A DNA stretch of 64,000 nt from the NCBI RefSeq assembly GCF_018688455.1, contig NZ_CP061319.1, positions 1,736,001 to 1,800,000 of the forward strand, read 5' to 3'. This stretch comes from Polynucleobacter sp. AM-7D1. GTDB lineage: Bacteria; Pseudomonadota; Gammaproteobacteria; Burkholderiales; Burkholderiaceae. The notes below the pieces were generated by a model that was not told the origin of the DNA, ran no database searches, and saw only the letters and a list, made by a program, of their open reading frames with translations. The translations under genes were made by a program, and so were the position numbers. Positions 49,648-58,896 of the stretch are shown here, piece by piece; the first letter of the stretch is position 1, and every line of letters starts with the position of its first letter.

Positions 49648-50538
49648 ATGCAAATCAATCTGATTACCGGTATTTCCGGCTCAGGTAAATCTGTTGCGCT
49701 GAGAGCCTTTGAGGATGCAGGCTATGACTGTGTAGATAACCTTCCAGTCACCCTCTTAGAAAATCTCATCACCACTCTAGAGATCGAGAAGAGTGAACGC
49801 GTTGCAGTAGCCATTGATGCCCGTCGCGGCCAGTCAATCGCAGAGCTACCCCAGATCTTAGAAAACTTACGACGCAGCCATGATGTGCGAGTTGTTTTCT
49901 TGAATGCAGATACTAATACACTCATCCAGCGTTTTTCTGAGACCCGTAGACGTCATCCGCTCTCTGGTAAAACTCAGGAGACTCAGTCGGCTACCTTGAT
50001 AGAGGCGATTGATACAGAGCGTAACCTACTAGAACCCCTTCGCACCCAAGCGCATAGCATTGATACCAGCAACTTACCCGCCCATGCCCTACGCTCTTGG
50101 ATACAGGATCTTCTGAAAGATAAGCCTCAAGGGCTTACCGTGATTTTTGAATCTTTTGGATTTAAAAAAGGTTTACCTAGTGAAGCAGATCTTGTATTTG
50201 ATGTTCGTTGCCTGCCGAATCCGCACTATGACAAAGCCTTAAGACCACTGTCCGGAAAAGATCAGCCTGTGCGTGAATTCTTGGAAAAAATTCCTGAAGT
50301 CGTGAGCATGGAGAATGACATTATTCAATTTATTGAAAAATGGTTGCCCCACTACATTGCAGATGGTCGTAGTTATTTGACTGTTGCTATCGGCTGTACT
50401 GGTGGACAACACCGCTCTGTCTACTTAGTCACTCGGATTGCTGCGCATTTTCTGCCGCAAAAAGATTTGTCATCACTGCAGATTAATTTCTTAAGCCGTC
50501 ACCGCGAGTTAGACTCAATCCCTGCAGTAGCAATTTAA
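49648..50538 (+). CDS. rapZ: RNase adapter protein RapZ (YvcJ family)
   Basis: This 296-residue P-loop protein has Walker A GISGSGKSVALRAFEDAGYDCVDNLP (from residue 8; only part quoted as motif) and the C-terminal IGCTGGQHRSVYL near 248. In E. coli RapZ guides RNase E to GlmZ and controls amino-sugar synthesis; in beta-proteobacteria the RNA partner is unclear. I choose the ATG at 49648, 1 bp after the hprK stop, because the upstream ATG at 49603 adds 15 non-conserved residues. The last 56 bp overlap the convergent mutY gene. Confidence 0.92.
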   Translation: MQINLITGISGSGKSVALRAFEDAGYDCVDNLPVTLLENLITTLEIEKSERVAVAIDARRGQSIAELPQILENLRRSHDVRVVFLNADTNTLIQRFSETRRRHPLSGKTQETQSATLIEAIDTERNLLEPLRTQAHSIDTSNLPAHALRSWIQDLLKDKPQGLTVIFESFGFKKGLPSEADLVFDVRCLPNPHYDKALRPLSGKDQPVREFLEKIPEVVSMENDIIQFIEKWLPHYIADGRSYLTVAIGCTGGQHRSVYLVTRIAAHFLPQKDLSSLQINFLSRHRELDSIPAVAI

Positions 50539-51643
50539 TTGGTTGAGGTAGGCCGTATTTTCCAAGCTGACGTAATGGCACCCACTTCAAATTATCACTA
50601 GAGAATTTCAGGGCATCGCTTGATGTCACATGCCAGATTTGCATCCACAAACGTCGATGGGTAAAGATATGTTTAATCTCTACTCCTTGCCCGATGGATT
50701 GAAAGCTCTTTAAAACACTGACAGTCTTTTCATCTGGCAACACCAGCTGAAACAACTCTTTAGCAGTAAAAGTAGCTGAATTGCTTGCTGAAGGTTTAGA
50801 ATTTTTTTCCTTAGCCCTCCACGCAGATTCTGGTAACGACCACAACCCACCCCAGATAGCTTTGTCCGGGCGCCTTTGCAGTAAGACTGAATCACCATGT
50901 CTCAGTAGCAACATATCGCAATTAAATTCAGGGGATTTTGCTTTGATTACCTTGCGAGGCAATAACAAAACCTGATCGCTGAGATTGGCTTGGCATTCTT
51001 TTTCAAATGGGCATTTTCTCTCGCCACTCAAACACACCGGCTTACGAGAAGTACACCACGTTGCCCCAAAATCCATCAGAGCCTGTGTGTATACCGGCAT
51101 ATCCGAAGAATTTTTAGGAAGGAGTGTTTTGGCTAGTGACCATAATTCTTCATTCACCGTCTTTTCTTGGATGGCGCCACCTACACCAAATAGTCTTGCC
51201 AATATACGTTTGACGTTTGCATCGAGGATGGGTGCTCGCTCATGAAATGCAAAAGCAGCTATAGCACCTGCTGTGGACCTACCAATGCCCTTGAGCTGTT
51301 CAAGCAACACCGGATCCTCTGGAAACTTTCCTCCAAATTCCAGCATCACTTGTTTGGCGCAAGCGTGAAGATTGCGAGCACGCGTGTAATAACCAAGTCC
51401 TGCCCATTCGGCTAAAACATCATCTACCGGTGCAGCAGCCAATCTCTTAACATTCGGAAAACGTTTCATGAAACGCGGATAACGCTCCAGAACAGTAGCC
51501 ACTTGAGTTTGTTGCAGCATGATTTCAGAAACCCACACTGCGTATGGATCTCGAATACTCTGCCATGGCAAGCCTTGACGTCCGTCTTTACCATGCCAAG
51601 CAATCAGCTTGGTGGCGAAATGCTTGATCAACGCTTCTGACAT
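50483..51643 (-). CDS. mutY: Adenine DNA glycosylase MutY
   Basis: This 386-residue enzyme removes adenine mispaired with 8-oxoguanine. It has the helix-hairpin-helix LKGIGRSTAGAIAAFAF near 117, the catalytic Asp in PILDANVKRILAR near 142, and a C-terminal Nudix-like recognition domain (about 240-386). The four Fe-S cysteines are spaced C-X6-C-X6-C-X5-C (starting near 196), four residues more than the usual C-X6-C-X2-C-X5-C. Its start overlaps the mutM stop by 16 bp, pairing the two halves of the GO repair system. Its 3' end overlaps rapZ. Confidence 0.94.
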   Translation of the reverse strand: MSEALIKHFATKLIAWHGKDGRQGLPWQSIRDPYAVWVSEIMLQQTQVATVLERYPRFMKRFPNVKRLAAAPVDDVLAEWAGLGYYTRARNLHACAKQVMLEFGGKFPEDPVLLEQLKGIGRSTAGAIAAFAFHERAPILDANVKRILARLFGVGGAIQEKTVNEELWSLAKTLLPKNSSDMPVYTQALMDFGATWCTSRKPVCLSGERKCPFEKECQANLSDQVLLLPRKVIKAKSPEFNCDMLLLRHGDSVLLQRRPDKAIWGGLWSLPESAWRAKEKNSKPSASNSATFTAKELFQLVLPDEKTVSVLKSFQSIGQGVEIKHIFTHRRLWMQIWHVTSSDALKFSSDNLKWVPLRQLGKYGLPQPIKLLLQGLSLTRGDGLRN

Positions 51644-52464
51644 TGAGGGCAGAAATAAGTGGATCGTTGACCCTGTACTATTTGTTTAATCGGCGTCTTG
51701 CATACCTTGCAGGGCTGATCTTTGCGATCATAGACTTTGGTTTGCACCATGAAGTGGCCTGGGTCGCCCTCGCTATTCACAAAGTCTTTCAAAGAACTGC
51801 CACCTGCAGCAATCGCTTTTTTCAAAATCAATCTCACTGCATTAGCCAGTCTCGAACATTGTGGACGCGTTAGCTTTCCAGCAGCCTTTGCTGGATGGAT
51901 GCCAGCCTCAAATAAACTTTCCGAGCAATAGATATTGCCGACACCTACTACCGCCTGTCCTGCTAATAAAAACTGCTTCACGGCAACACTGCGCTTGCGT
52001 GAGTATTGATATAAGACATCCGTGCCAAGCTCACCTTCAAACTCTGCTGAAAATGGCTCAACCCCGAGTTTTTGCAAGAGTGGGTTTTTCTCAATCGGCC
52101 CTTTAGATTTCGGGTGCCACAAAACGGCACCAAACTTTCGGGGGTCATGCAGACGTAAACTGAGCTTGCCAAACTCGAATGTCACGCGATCATGCGGTTT
52201 CAGGGTGTCGCTGCTAGGCAGTACGCGTAATGTACCTGTCATGCCTAAGTGCAGCAATAAATACCCAGCCTCAAACTCCATTAAGAGGTATTTGCCTCTG
52301 CGTTCTATTCCGAAGACTTTCTGGCCAGAAAGTAGTGCATTTAAATTGCTCGGCACCGGCCAACGCAGTCGACCATCAATAATTTTGACCGCGCTCACCC
52401 TACGCCCCTCCAAATGGGGCGCAATACCCAAGCGGGTAACTTCAACTTCTGGGAGTTCAGGCAT
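51628..52464 (-). CDS. mutM: Formamidopyrimidine-DNA glycosylase MutM (Fpg)
   Basis: This 278-residue bifunctional glycosylase/lyase has the N-terminal catalytic PELPEVEV (Pro2 nucleophile, Glu3), a helix-two-turn-helix with GVGNIYCSESLFEAGIHP near 175, and the C-terminal zinc finger CKVC-X16-CPQC. It excises 8-oxoguanine opposite C and so complements MutY. It is divergent from the TPR-LolB gene across 29-35 bp and co-transcribed with mutY. Confidence 0.97.
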   Translation of the reverse strand: MPELPEVEVTRLGIAPHLEGRRVSAVKIIDGRLRWPVPSNLNALLSGQKVFGIERRGKYLLMEFEAGYLLLHLGMTGTLRVLPSSDTLKPHDRVTFEFGKLSLRLHDPRKFGAVLWHPKSKGPIEKNPLLQKLGVEPFSAEFEGELGTDVLYQYSRKRSVAVKQFLLAGQAVVGVGNIYCSESLFEAGIHPAKAAGKLTRPQCSRLANAVRLILKKAIAAGGSSLKDFVNSEGDPGHFMVQTKVYDRKDQPCKVCKTPIKQIVQGQRSTYFCPQCQKR

Positions 52465-52499
52465 AAATGGATTGTAGATTCGCGGATTAGAATGTGCTC

Positions 52500-53987
52500 A
52501 TGACCAAATTTTCATTCAAGCCTTCTTTAAGGGTCTTATTGCTCGCAGGCGGACTTGGCCTAGGCCTTTCTTCCAGCTATGCTATCGCCCAAAACAGTAG
52601 CCTAGATAGCGGTCAAGCTGTATTTGAAGTCTTGGCCTCCGAAATTGCCCTGCAACGGGGCGAAGCTGGTTTGGCATACACAACCTATTTAGAGCTCGCT
52701 CGCCAACTCTATGACCCCCGTTTAGCCCAAAGGGCTATGGAGATAGCCATTACTGCCGGTGCGCCTGATTTAGCGCTGCAAGCAGCTCAAACCTGGGATA
52801 GTTTGGCAGGGCCCAAGCAAACCAAACCCAAAGAAGTGCTCGTCACACTCTTAATCTTGAATCAACGTTGGTCAGATGCAGTCAAACCCGCCATCTCCCT
52901 TCTAAATCAGCAAACGCCGGCGCAACGTGAAAAAACTTTGCTACAGATTCAGTCACTACTCGCTAAGGCAAACAATGAATCAGAGGCCTTAAGAGCTTTT
53001 TATGAAATCGTCTCATCATTAAAGCCAGAGCCAAAAGATCCTGGACTGCTCTATACCTATGCCATGTCTGCTGAAAAATCTGGGCATATGGATGTGATGG
53101 AAAGAACTTTGCGAGAAATCTTGCGCAAGAATCCAAATGACGTCAATAGTCTGAATGCACTTGGATACTCTCTAGCCGATCGTAACCAGAAATTGCCCGA
53201 AGCGCTCAAGCTCATTAGTAAAGCAAATCAGCTCTCGCCTAGAGACGGTTTTATTTTGGATAGTCTTGGTTGGGTGAACTTTCGCATGGGCAAAAATACC
53301 CTTGCGCTCGAACAACTTCAACAAGCATTCAACATGAAGCCTGAGGCAGATATTGCGGCACATATCGGTGAAGTGTTGTGGGTTATGAATCGCCCAATCG
53401 AAGCGGAAGACATGTGGCGCAAAGGGCAGCAATTGGATGCTAACAACCCTACCCTTAAGGAAACTTTGAAGCGCTTGAAGCCCGATTGGTCTGTGGCTGA
53501 TACCGCCCTAAAAGGCTCATGGGACGGGCGTTTTGCCGTGAAAGTTACCGGCCTTACTGAAAGTAAAAATCAAGGTGGATCAGGTGGATTTACCTTGACT
53601 CAAGATGCGCTTACTGACGTTTTAGAAATTCGCAATCCAGTGGGCGGCTCCATTGCGAAAATTACGATTAAACCTGGTGAGGCGATTCTGGAGCGCGATG
53701 GTCAACTCACCACTGCAATTGATGCTGACACTCTTATCCAAAATGCATTAGGTCTTCCACTTCCAGCCCGTGGTTTATCTGACTGGTTACGTGGACAAAC
53801 CCGCCCTGGTAGTAATGCGAGTGTGGAGCGAAATGAAAAAGGGCAAGTCAGCAAAATTACACAAGACGGCTGGACCTTAAATTACAACTGGAATGATGCT
53901 CAGCGCTTAGAAAAACTGACTATGAATCGCAGCTCTAATATCGGATCGATTGATATCCGCCTGGTATTTGATACTCCGAACGAGTAA
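52500..53987 (+). CDS. Periplasmic TPR protein fused to a LolB domain
   Basis: From the ATG at 52500 (a GTG lies two codons upstream) the product has 495 residues. It has a signal peptide with a probable AIA cut near residue 30, TPR-like helical repeats (about 35-340; NPNDVNSLNALGYSLADRN and PRDGFILDSLGWVNFRMGK are clear), then a LolB domain (about 345-493). The LolB part shows WDGRFAVKV, LEIRNPVGGSIAKI, ALGLPLPARGLSDWLRG and QDGWTLNY, which together are diagnostic. LolB normally is a lipoprotein that inserts lipoproteins into the outer membrane; I see no cysteine here at all. The position upstream of ispE is the normal lolB place. Confidence 0.85.
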   Translation: MTKFSFKPSLRVLLLAGGLGLGLSSSYAIAQNSSLDSGQAVFEVLASEIALQRGEAGLAYTTYLELARQLYDPRLAQRAMEIAITAGAPDLALQAAQTWDSLAGPKQTKPKEVLVTLLILNQRWSDAVKPAISLLNQQTPAQREKTLLQIQSLLAKANNESEALRAFYEIVSSLKPEPKDPGLLYTYAMSAEKSGHMDVMERTLREILRKNPNDVNSLNALGYSLADRNQKLPEALKLISKANQLSPRDGFILDSLGWVNFRMGKNTLALEQLQQAFNMKPEADIAAHIGEVLWVMNRPIEAEDMWRKGQQLDANNPTLKETLKRLKPDWSVADTALKGSWDGRFAVKVTGLTESKNQGGSGGFTLTQDALTDVLEIRNPVGGSIAKITIKPGEAILERDGQLTTAIDADTLIQNALGLPLPARGLSDWLRGQTRPGSNASVERNEKGQVSKITQDGWTLNYNWNDAQRLEKLTMNRSSNIGSIDIRLVFDTPNE

Positions 53988-53997
53988 AGCATAAATC

Positions 53998-54870
53998 ATG
54001 AGTAATGCGATAGAACTCGCTTGCCCCGCAAAGCTCAATCTCTTTTTGCATATTGTTGGGCGCCGTGATGATGGCTACCACCTACTGCAATCCGTTTTTC
54101 AACTGATTGATTGGTGCGATGTTCTGACCTTGAAGCGCATTCCGGAAAACAAAGTTCGCCGTATCAATCCCATTCCTGGAGTCCCTCCTGAGCAAGACTT
54201 GGTTGTTCGTGCAGCCCAACTCCTGAAGGAACATTGCGGGATTGATCGGGGGGTTGAAATCAATCTCACGAAAAATATTCCAATGGGTGCTGGCCTTGGT
54301 GGCGGATCCTCTGATGCAGCATCCACCCTGATCGGATTAAATACCCTTTGGGATCTTCATCTCGATATCGCCACTCTTTGCCAACTTGGCCTAAAACTTG
54401 GTGCTGACGTGCCATTTTTCATCTTTGGCCAAAATGCTTTTGTTGAGGGGATTGGGGAGAAATTACAGGCAATTTCCTTGGAAACCCAAGACTTTGTGGT
54501 GATCTTCCCCAACAAGGGGGTCGCTACTGCTCAGATTTTTCAAGACCCTCAATTGACCCGAGATCACGCTCCGATTACAATAGATGGCTTTCTTGCATCG
54601 CCAAGGTCATATCAGTCGAATGATTGTCAGGCAGTAGCGGTGCAAAAATGTCCTGAAGTGAAGCAAGCATTAGATTGGATTTACAAGGCAGTGCCAAACT
54701 CGGCGCCTTGTATGTCCGGCTCTGGAAGTAGCGTTTTTGCCGCCTTAGACCCTAAGACGGACACCGCAAATCTGGAAATTCTTCTGCAAAATCTTCCAAA
54801 GGGATGGATGGGTCGAATTGTTCGGGGGCTAAATAAAAATCCCGCTTACAATTTGATTTCTTCAGATTGA
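53998..54870 (+). CDS. ispE: 4-diphosphocytidyl-2-C-methylerythritol kinase IspE
   Basis: This 290-residue GHMP kinase of the MEP isoprenoid pathway has the N-terminal CPAKLNLFLHIVGRRDDGYH, with the catalytic Asp farther on, the ATP-binding PMGAGLGGGSSDAA near 92 and CMSGSGSSVFA near 239. It starts 10 bp after the TPR-LolB stop. The tRNA-Gln gene begins 5 bp after its stop, so ispE and the tRNA probably share a transcript that is processed. Confidence 0.97.
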   Translation: MSNAIELACPAKLNLFLHIVGRRDDGYHLLQSVFQLIDWCDVLTLKRIPENKVRRINPIPGVPPEQDLVVRAAQLLKEHCGIDRGVEINLTKNIPMGAGLGGGSSDAASTLIGLNTLWDLHLDIATLCQLGLKLGADVPFFIFGQNAFVEGIGEKLQAISLETQDFVVIFPNKGVATAQIFQDPQLTRDHAPITIDGFLASPRSYQSNDCQAVAVQKCPEVKQALDWIYKAVPNSAPCMSGSGSSVFAALDPKTDTANLEILLQNLPKGWMGRIVRGLNKNPAYNLISSD

Positions 54871-54875
54871 CCTGT

Positions 54876-54952
54876 AGGGGAATCGCCAAGCTGGTTAAGG
54901 CACTGGATTTTGATTCCAGCATGCGAAGGTTCGAATCCTTCTTCCCCTGCCA
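54876..54952 (+). tRNA. tRNA-Gln, anticodon TTG
   Basis: The 77-nt gene folds into a normal cloverleaf. Acceptor arms AGGGGAA and TTCCCCT pair fully, the anticodon arm is CTGGA-TTTTGAT-TCCAG with TTG at positions 34-36, the T arm is GAAGG-TTCGAAT-CCTTC, and the CCA end is encoded. It reads CAA and, by wobble, CAG glutamine codons. It lies between ispE and prs, as in other Burkholderiaceae. Confidence 0.97.
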
Positions 54953-55013
54953 ACTACTGTAGATACGACCAAAAGACATCCATTCGACACCTACCCAAAT
55001 TCCAAAATCACCT

Positions 55014-55982
55014 ATGTCCGCCCCAATGAACGCTGATTTACTGACTCTTTTCACAGGCAATGCAAATCCGGTTTTGGCCCATGCGGTAGCCAAAGAGCTC
55101 AATCTCCAAATGGGAAAAGCATTTGTTGGTCGGTTCTCTGATGGTGAAATTCAGGTAGAAATTCAAGAAAACGTTCGTGGTAAGAACGTGGTCGTTATCC
55201 AGTCAACCTGTGCCCCAACAAACGATAGTTTGATGGAGTTGATGATCATGATTGATGCCCTAAAACGAGCATCAGCAAGCCGTATAACCGCAGTGATTCC
55301 TTACTTCGGTTACGCCAGACAAGACCGCCGCCCTCGCTCAGCACGGGTTGCTATCTCCGCCAGGATCGTGGCAAACATGCTCCAGTCTGTTGCTGGCATT
55401 GAACGTGTTTTAACCATGGATCTCCATGCAGACCAAATCCAAGGTTTCTTTGATATCCCAGTAGATAACATCTACGCATCCCCTGTCCTTTTGGCCGATT
55501 TAGAGGCCCAAAAGACCAAAAAAGATCTCATCATTGTTTCGCCAGATATCGGCGGCGTTGTTCGCGCCCGCGCAATGGCAAAGCAATTGGGCACAGATTT
55601 AGCGATTATTGATAAACGCCGCCCTAAAGCGAACGTATCAGAAGTAATGCACTTAATCGGCGAAGTAGAAGGTCGTCACTGCGTCATCATGGATGACATC
55701 ATTGATACTGGCGGAACGCTCTGTAAAGCCGCTGAGGCCCTTAAAGAACGTGGTGCCAAGGGTGTTACTGCCTACTGTACTCATGCCGTGCTTTCTGGTG
55801 ATGCTGTAGCTCGCATTGCTGCCTCAGAATTAGACGAATTAGTCGTTACCGACACCATTCCATTAACACCGGAAGCAATGAAAATCTCCAAAATTCGTCA
55901 ATTGAGCGTTGCACCCATACTTGCTGAGACCCTTTCCCGTATTAGCAAGGGTGATTCAGTGATGTCGATGTTCGCTGAATAA
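55014..55982 (+). CDS. prs: Ribose-phosphate pyrophosphokinase
   Basis: This 322-residue PRPP synthase has [18 protein letters not shown] near 44, [22 protein letters not shown] near 102, the [11 protein letters not shown] metal site near 135 and the PRPP loop [17 protein letters not shown] near 226. It makes PRPP for purine, pyrimidine, histidine, tryptophan and NAD synthesis. The first ATG is used; an alternative Met at residue 5 is possible. It lies 61 bp after the tRNA. Confidence 0.98.
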   Translation: MSAPMNADLLTLFTGNANPVLAHAVAKELNLQMGKAFVGRFSDGEIQVEIQENVRGKNVVVIQSTCAPTNDSLMELMIMIDALKRASASRITAVIPYFGYARQDRRPRSARVAISARIVANMLQSVAGIERVLTMDLHADQIQGFFDIPVDNIYASPVLLADLEAQKTKKDLIIVSPDIGGVVRARAMAKQLGTDLAIIDKRRPKANVSEVMHLIGEVEGRHCVIMDDIIDTGGTLCKAAEALKERGAKGVTAYCTHAVLSGDAVARIAASELDELVVTDTIPLTPEAMKISKIRQLSVAPILAETLSRISKGDSVMSMFAE

Positions 55983-56056
55983 GCCAAAAATAGCGTTTCT
56001 ACCTCTGTTTTTGGCAGTTTTGAGCCTTTTCTAGGCAAAAATCACCATTCCCACGA

Positions 56057-56062
56057 TATAAT
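56057..56062 (+). promoter_or_regulatory. Consensus -10 of rplY
   Basis: A perfect TATAAT lies 56 bp before the rplY ATG in the 136-bp prs-rplY gap. No strong -35 is visible 16-19 bp upstream; TAGGCA at 19 bp is the nearest. Between it and the AGGA ribosome-binding site is a 16-bp inverted repeat at 56092-56107. Confidence 0.55.
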
Positions 56063-56118
56063 CAAAGGCTTTTCTGTTTGGTCGCGAACGGAAATTAACC
56101 TTAATTTAGGAATTCAAT

Positions 56119-56757
56119 ATGAAAGTAGTAGCCTTTGAAAGAAGCGTACAGGGAACGGGTGCGAGCCGCCGTCTGCGCAACTCCGGTAAAACTCCGGGCA
56201 TCATCTACGGCGGTAAAGACGCCGCAACTGTAATTGAGTTGGATCACAACGCACTGTTCCATGCTCTCCGCAAGGAAGCATTCCACTCATCCATCCTTGA
56301 TCTCGAAATCGGCGGCAAAGCACAAAAAGTGTTGTTGCGCGATTACCAGATGCATCCATTTAAGCCTTTGGTTCTGCACATCGACTTCCAGCGCGTTTCT
56401 GCGACTGAAAAAGTTCACATGCGCGTTCCATTGCACTTCATCAACGCTGACACTTCAGCTGCAGTGAAATTGCAAGGCGCTGTAATCAGCCACATCGCAA
56501 CTGAATTGGAAGTGTCTTGCTTACCAGCAGACTTGCCAGAATTCATTGAAGTGGACCTGAACAAGATTGAAGTTGGTCATGGTATCCACGCTAAAGACAT
56601 CGCATTGCCAAAAGGCGTTACCTTGGTATTGCATGTTGAGCAAGAAAACCCAGTATTAGCTAACGCACGTATCCCAGCAGTGAAATCTGCCGATACTGAA
56701 GCTGCTCCTGCAGCTGCTGCGGCTCCTGCTGCTGAAGCACCAAAGGACAAAGCTTAA
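56119..56757 (+). CDS. rplY: 50S ribosomal protein L25 (CTC form)
   Basis: This 212-residue protein has the N-terminal 5S-rRNA-binding L25 domain (about 1-92, with [15 protein letters not shown] near 18) and the longer C-terminal beta domain of the general-stress CTC form. It ends in an Ala/Pro/Glu-rich tail (from about 188). The E. coli protein has only the first domain (94 residues), while many beta-proteobacteria carry this form. AGGA lies 9 bp before the ATG. It has its own promoter and terminator and so seems monocistronic. Confidence 0.96.
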   Translation: MKVVAFERSVQGTGASRRLRNSGKTPGIIYGGKDAATVIELDHNALFHALRKEAFHSSILDLEIGGKAQKVLLRDYQMHPFKPLVLHIDFQRVSATEKVHMRVPLHFINADTSAAVKLQGAVISHIATELEVSCLPADLPEFIEVDLNKIEVGHGIHAKDIALPKGVTLVLHVEQENPVLANARIPAVKSADTEAAPAAAAAPAAEAPKDKA

Positions 56758-56789
56758 TTATTTAAGCCTTATCTTTGCGACAGAGGAAG

Positions 56790-56816
56790 CCCGCTGACAA
56801 GCGGGTTTTCTTTTTT
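56790..56816 (+). terminator. Intrinsic terminator of rplY
   Basis: CCCGCT and AGCGGG pair around GACA, followed by TTTTCTTTTTT. It lies 32 bp after the rplY stop and 32 bp before the pth start. Confidence 0.88.
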
Positions 56817-56847
56817 GCAGAAATGCTTTTATCCTTAAGCACTCATC

Positions 56848-57444
56848 ATGACTAAATTAATTGTTGGCCTTGGCAATCCAGGCGAAGAACACATAGAAGA
56901 TCGGCACAATGCTGGCTTCTGGTTTGTTGACGCCCTTGCTAAACAATTGAATACCCGCTTTGAAACTGAAAAACGTTTTCATGGCAAAGTGGCAAAAGCT
57001 AAATGGGAGAGTGAAGATCTCTTCTTACTCAAACCCAGCACCTATATGAATCTCAGCGGTCAGTCTGTCGGGGCACTATGCCGCTTCCACAAAATTACAC
57101 CCAAGGATGTGCTGGTAGTACAGGATGAGCTTGATCTCAAGCCCGGTACTGCGCGTATCAAGCTTGGTGGTGGCACCGGTGGGCACAATGGTCTAAAAGA
57201 TATCCAAGCTCACCTAGGAACGCCTGAGTACTGGCGCTTGCGATTGGGTATCGGACATCCACGGGATCTCGCCGCAGAAGGTGCACGAGTGATGGACGTG
57301 GCGGACTATGTGTTGAGAAGACCTTTGCAGCTTGAGCAAAAGCAGATCGATGCGAGTATCGAGGATGGTTTACAGATTCTGGATTTATTTATGAAGGGCG
57401 ATACTCAGGCAGCAATGCTGGAGTTGCATTCCAAAACGAATTAG
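56848..57444 (+). CDS. pth: Peptidyl-tRNA hydrolase
   Basis: This 198-residue enzyme recycles prematurely released peptidyl-tRNA. It shows VGLGNPGEEHIEDRHNAGFWFVD (from residue 5; Asn and catalytic His in this stretch), KPSTYMNLSGQSV near 62 and GTGGHNGLKDI near 109. Length is close to E. coli Pth (194). It follows the rplY terminator and is convergent with the ferredoxin gene, whose stop lies 4 bp away. Confidence 0.97.
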   Translation: MTKLIVGLGNPGEEHIEDRHNAGFWFVDALAKQLNTRFETEKRFHGKVAKAKWESEDLFLLKPSTYMNLSGQSVGALCRFHKITPKDVLVVQDELDLKPGTARIKLGGGTGGHNGLKDIQAHLGTPEYWRLRLGIGHPRDLAAEGARVMDVADYVLRRPLQLEQKQIDASIEDGLQILDLFMKGDTQAAMLELHSKTN

Positions 57445-57448
57445 TGCG

Positions 57449-58230
<782 letters not shown>

Positions 58231-58266
58231 AATGCTCCTCAGGCTTTTTCAGCTACAGGCAAGAGT

Positions 58267-58896
58267 TTAGCCCCTCTTCGAGCGAAATAGACAAGCTTTT
58301 ACCTGCCCAGCCTCTAGGTATTTCCCACAATGCCATTCGGGCACCAGTGCTTCAATCTCATCACGTGAGCGACTAGCAGGAAATTCCACGTAAATTCCCC
58401 CGCCGGGACTGTCATCGCAAACGCGAGCAGCCTCTATCAACGCTTGATTGAATAAGCCCTCCTCCTGAAAGGGTGGGTCAATAAAGATCAAATTACTAGA
58501 GCGATCGGCTTGTTGCTTTAAAAACTCCAAGCTATCTCTGTGCACAATCTGTACTAATCCAGGAGCAGGGGATGACTGTAGCAAAGCATAGTTAGCCAAA
58601 AGCTTTGCATGCGCCCTCTTATCCTTTTCTAACAAAGTCACTGAACTGGCATGTCGTGAAGCAGCCTCAAAACCTAAGGCGCCAGTTCCTGCAAACAAAT
58701 CTAAGCAACGCAAACCCACCAGATCCTGGCCAAGCCAATTAAATAAGGTTTCCCGAACGCGATCTGTGGTGGGACGTAGACCAGACAGATCCAGCACACT
58801 CAGTAAACGACTACGCCACACTCCACCAATAATGCGAATTTTCTGAGGAGGCTCAGGGCGCTTACCTAATGAAGCAGGCTTTGCGGGTTTATTTAT
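58267..58896 (-). CDS. rsmD: 16S rRNA (guanine-966-N2) methyltransferase RsmD, non-standard start
   Basis: The protein shows RsmD motifs: KIRIIGGVWRSR, LRPTTDRVRETLFNWL, the SAM loop LDLFAGTGALGFEAASR and the catalytic FIDPPF. The conserved IRIIGG lies upstream of the first GTG (58821), and the open frame between the in-frame TAG at 58908-58906 and that GTG has no ATG, GTG, TTG or CTG. An ATA at 58896, six bases after AGGGG, is the best candidate; it gives about 209 residues, near the E. coli 198, and overlaps the upstream M16 stop by 8 bp. The start is inference; the enzyme identity is firm. Confidence 0.85.
   Translation of the reverse strand: MNKPAKPASLGKRPEPPQKIRIIGGVWRSRLLSVLDLSGLRPTTDRVRETLFNWLGQDLVGLRCLDLFAGTGALGFEAASRHASSVTLLEKDKRAHAKLLANYALLQSSPAPGLVQIVHRDSLEFLKQQADRSSNLIFIDPPFQEEGLFNQALIEAARVCDDSPGGGIYVEFPASRSRDEIEALVPEWHCGKYLEAGQVKACLFRSKRG

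Noticed and set aside
52022-52477. A 151-codon forward open frame antisense to mutM
   Set aside because: It lies fully inside mutM on the other strand and has no recognisable motif.
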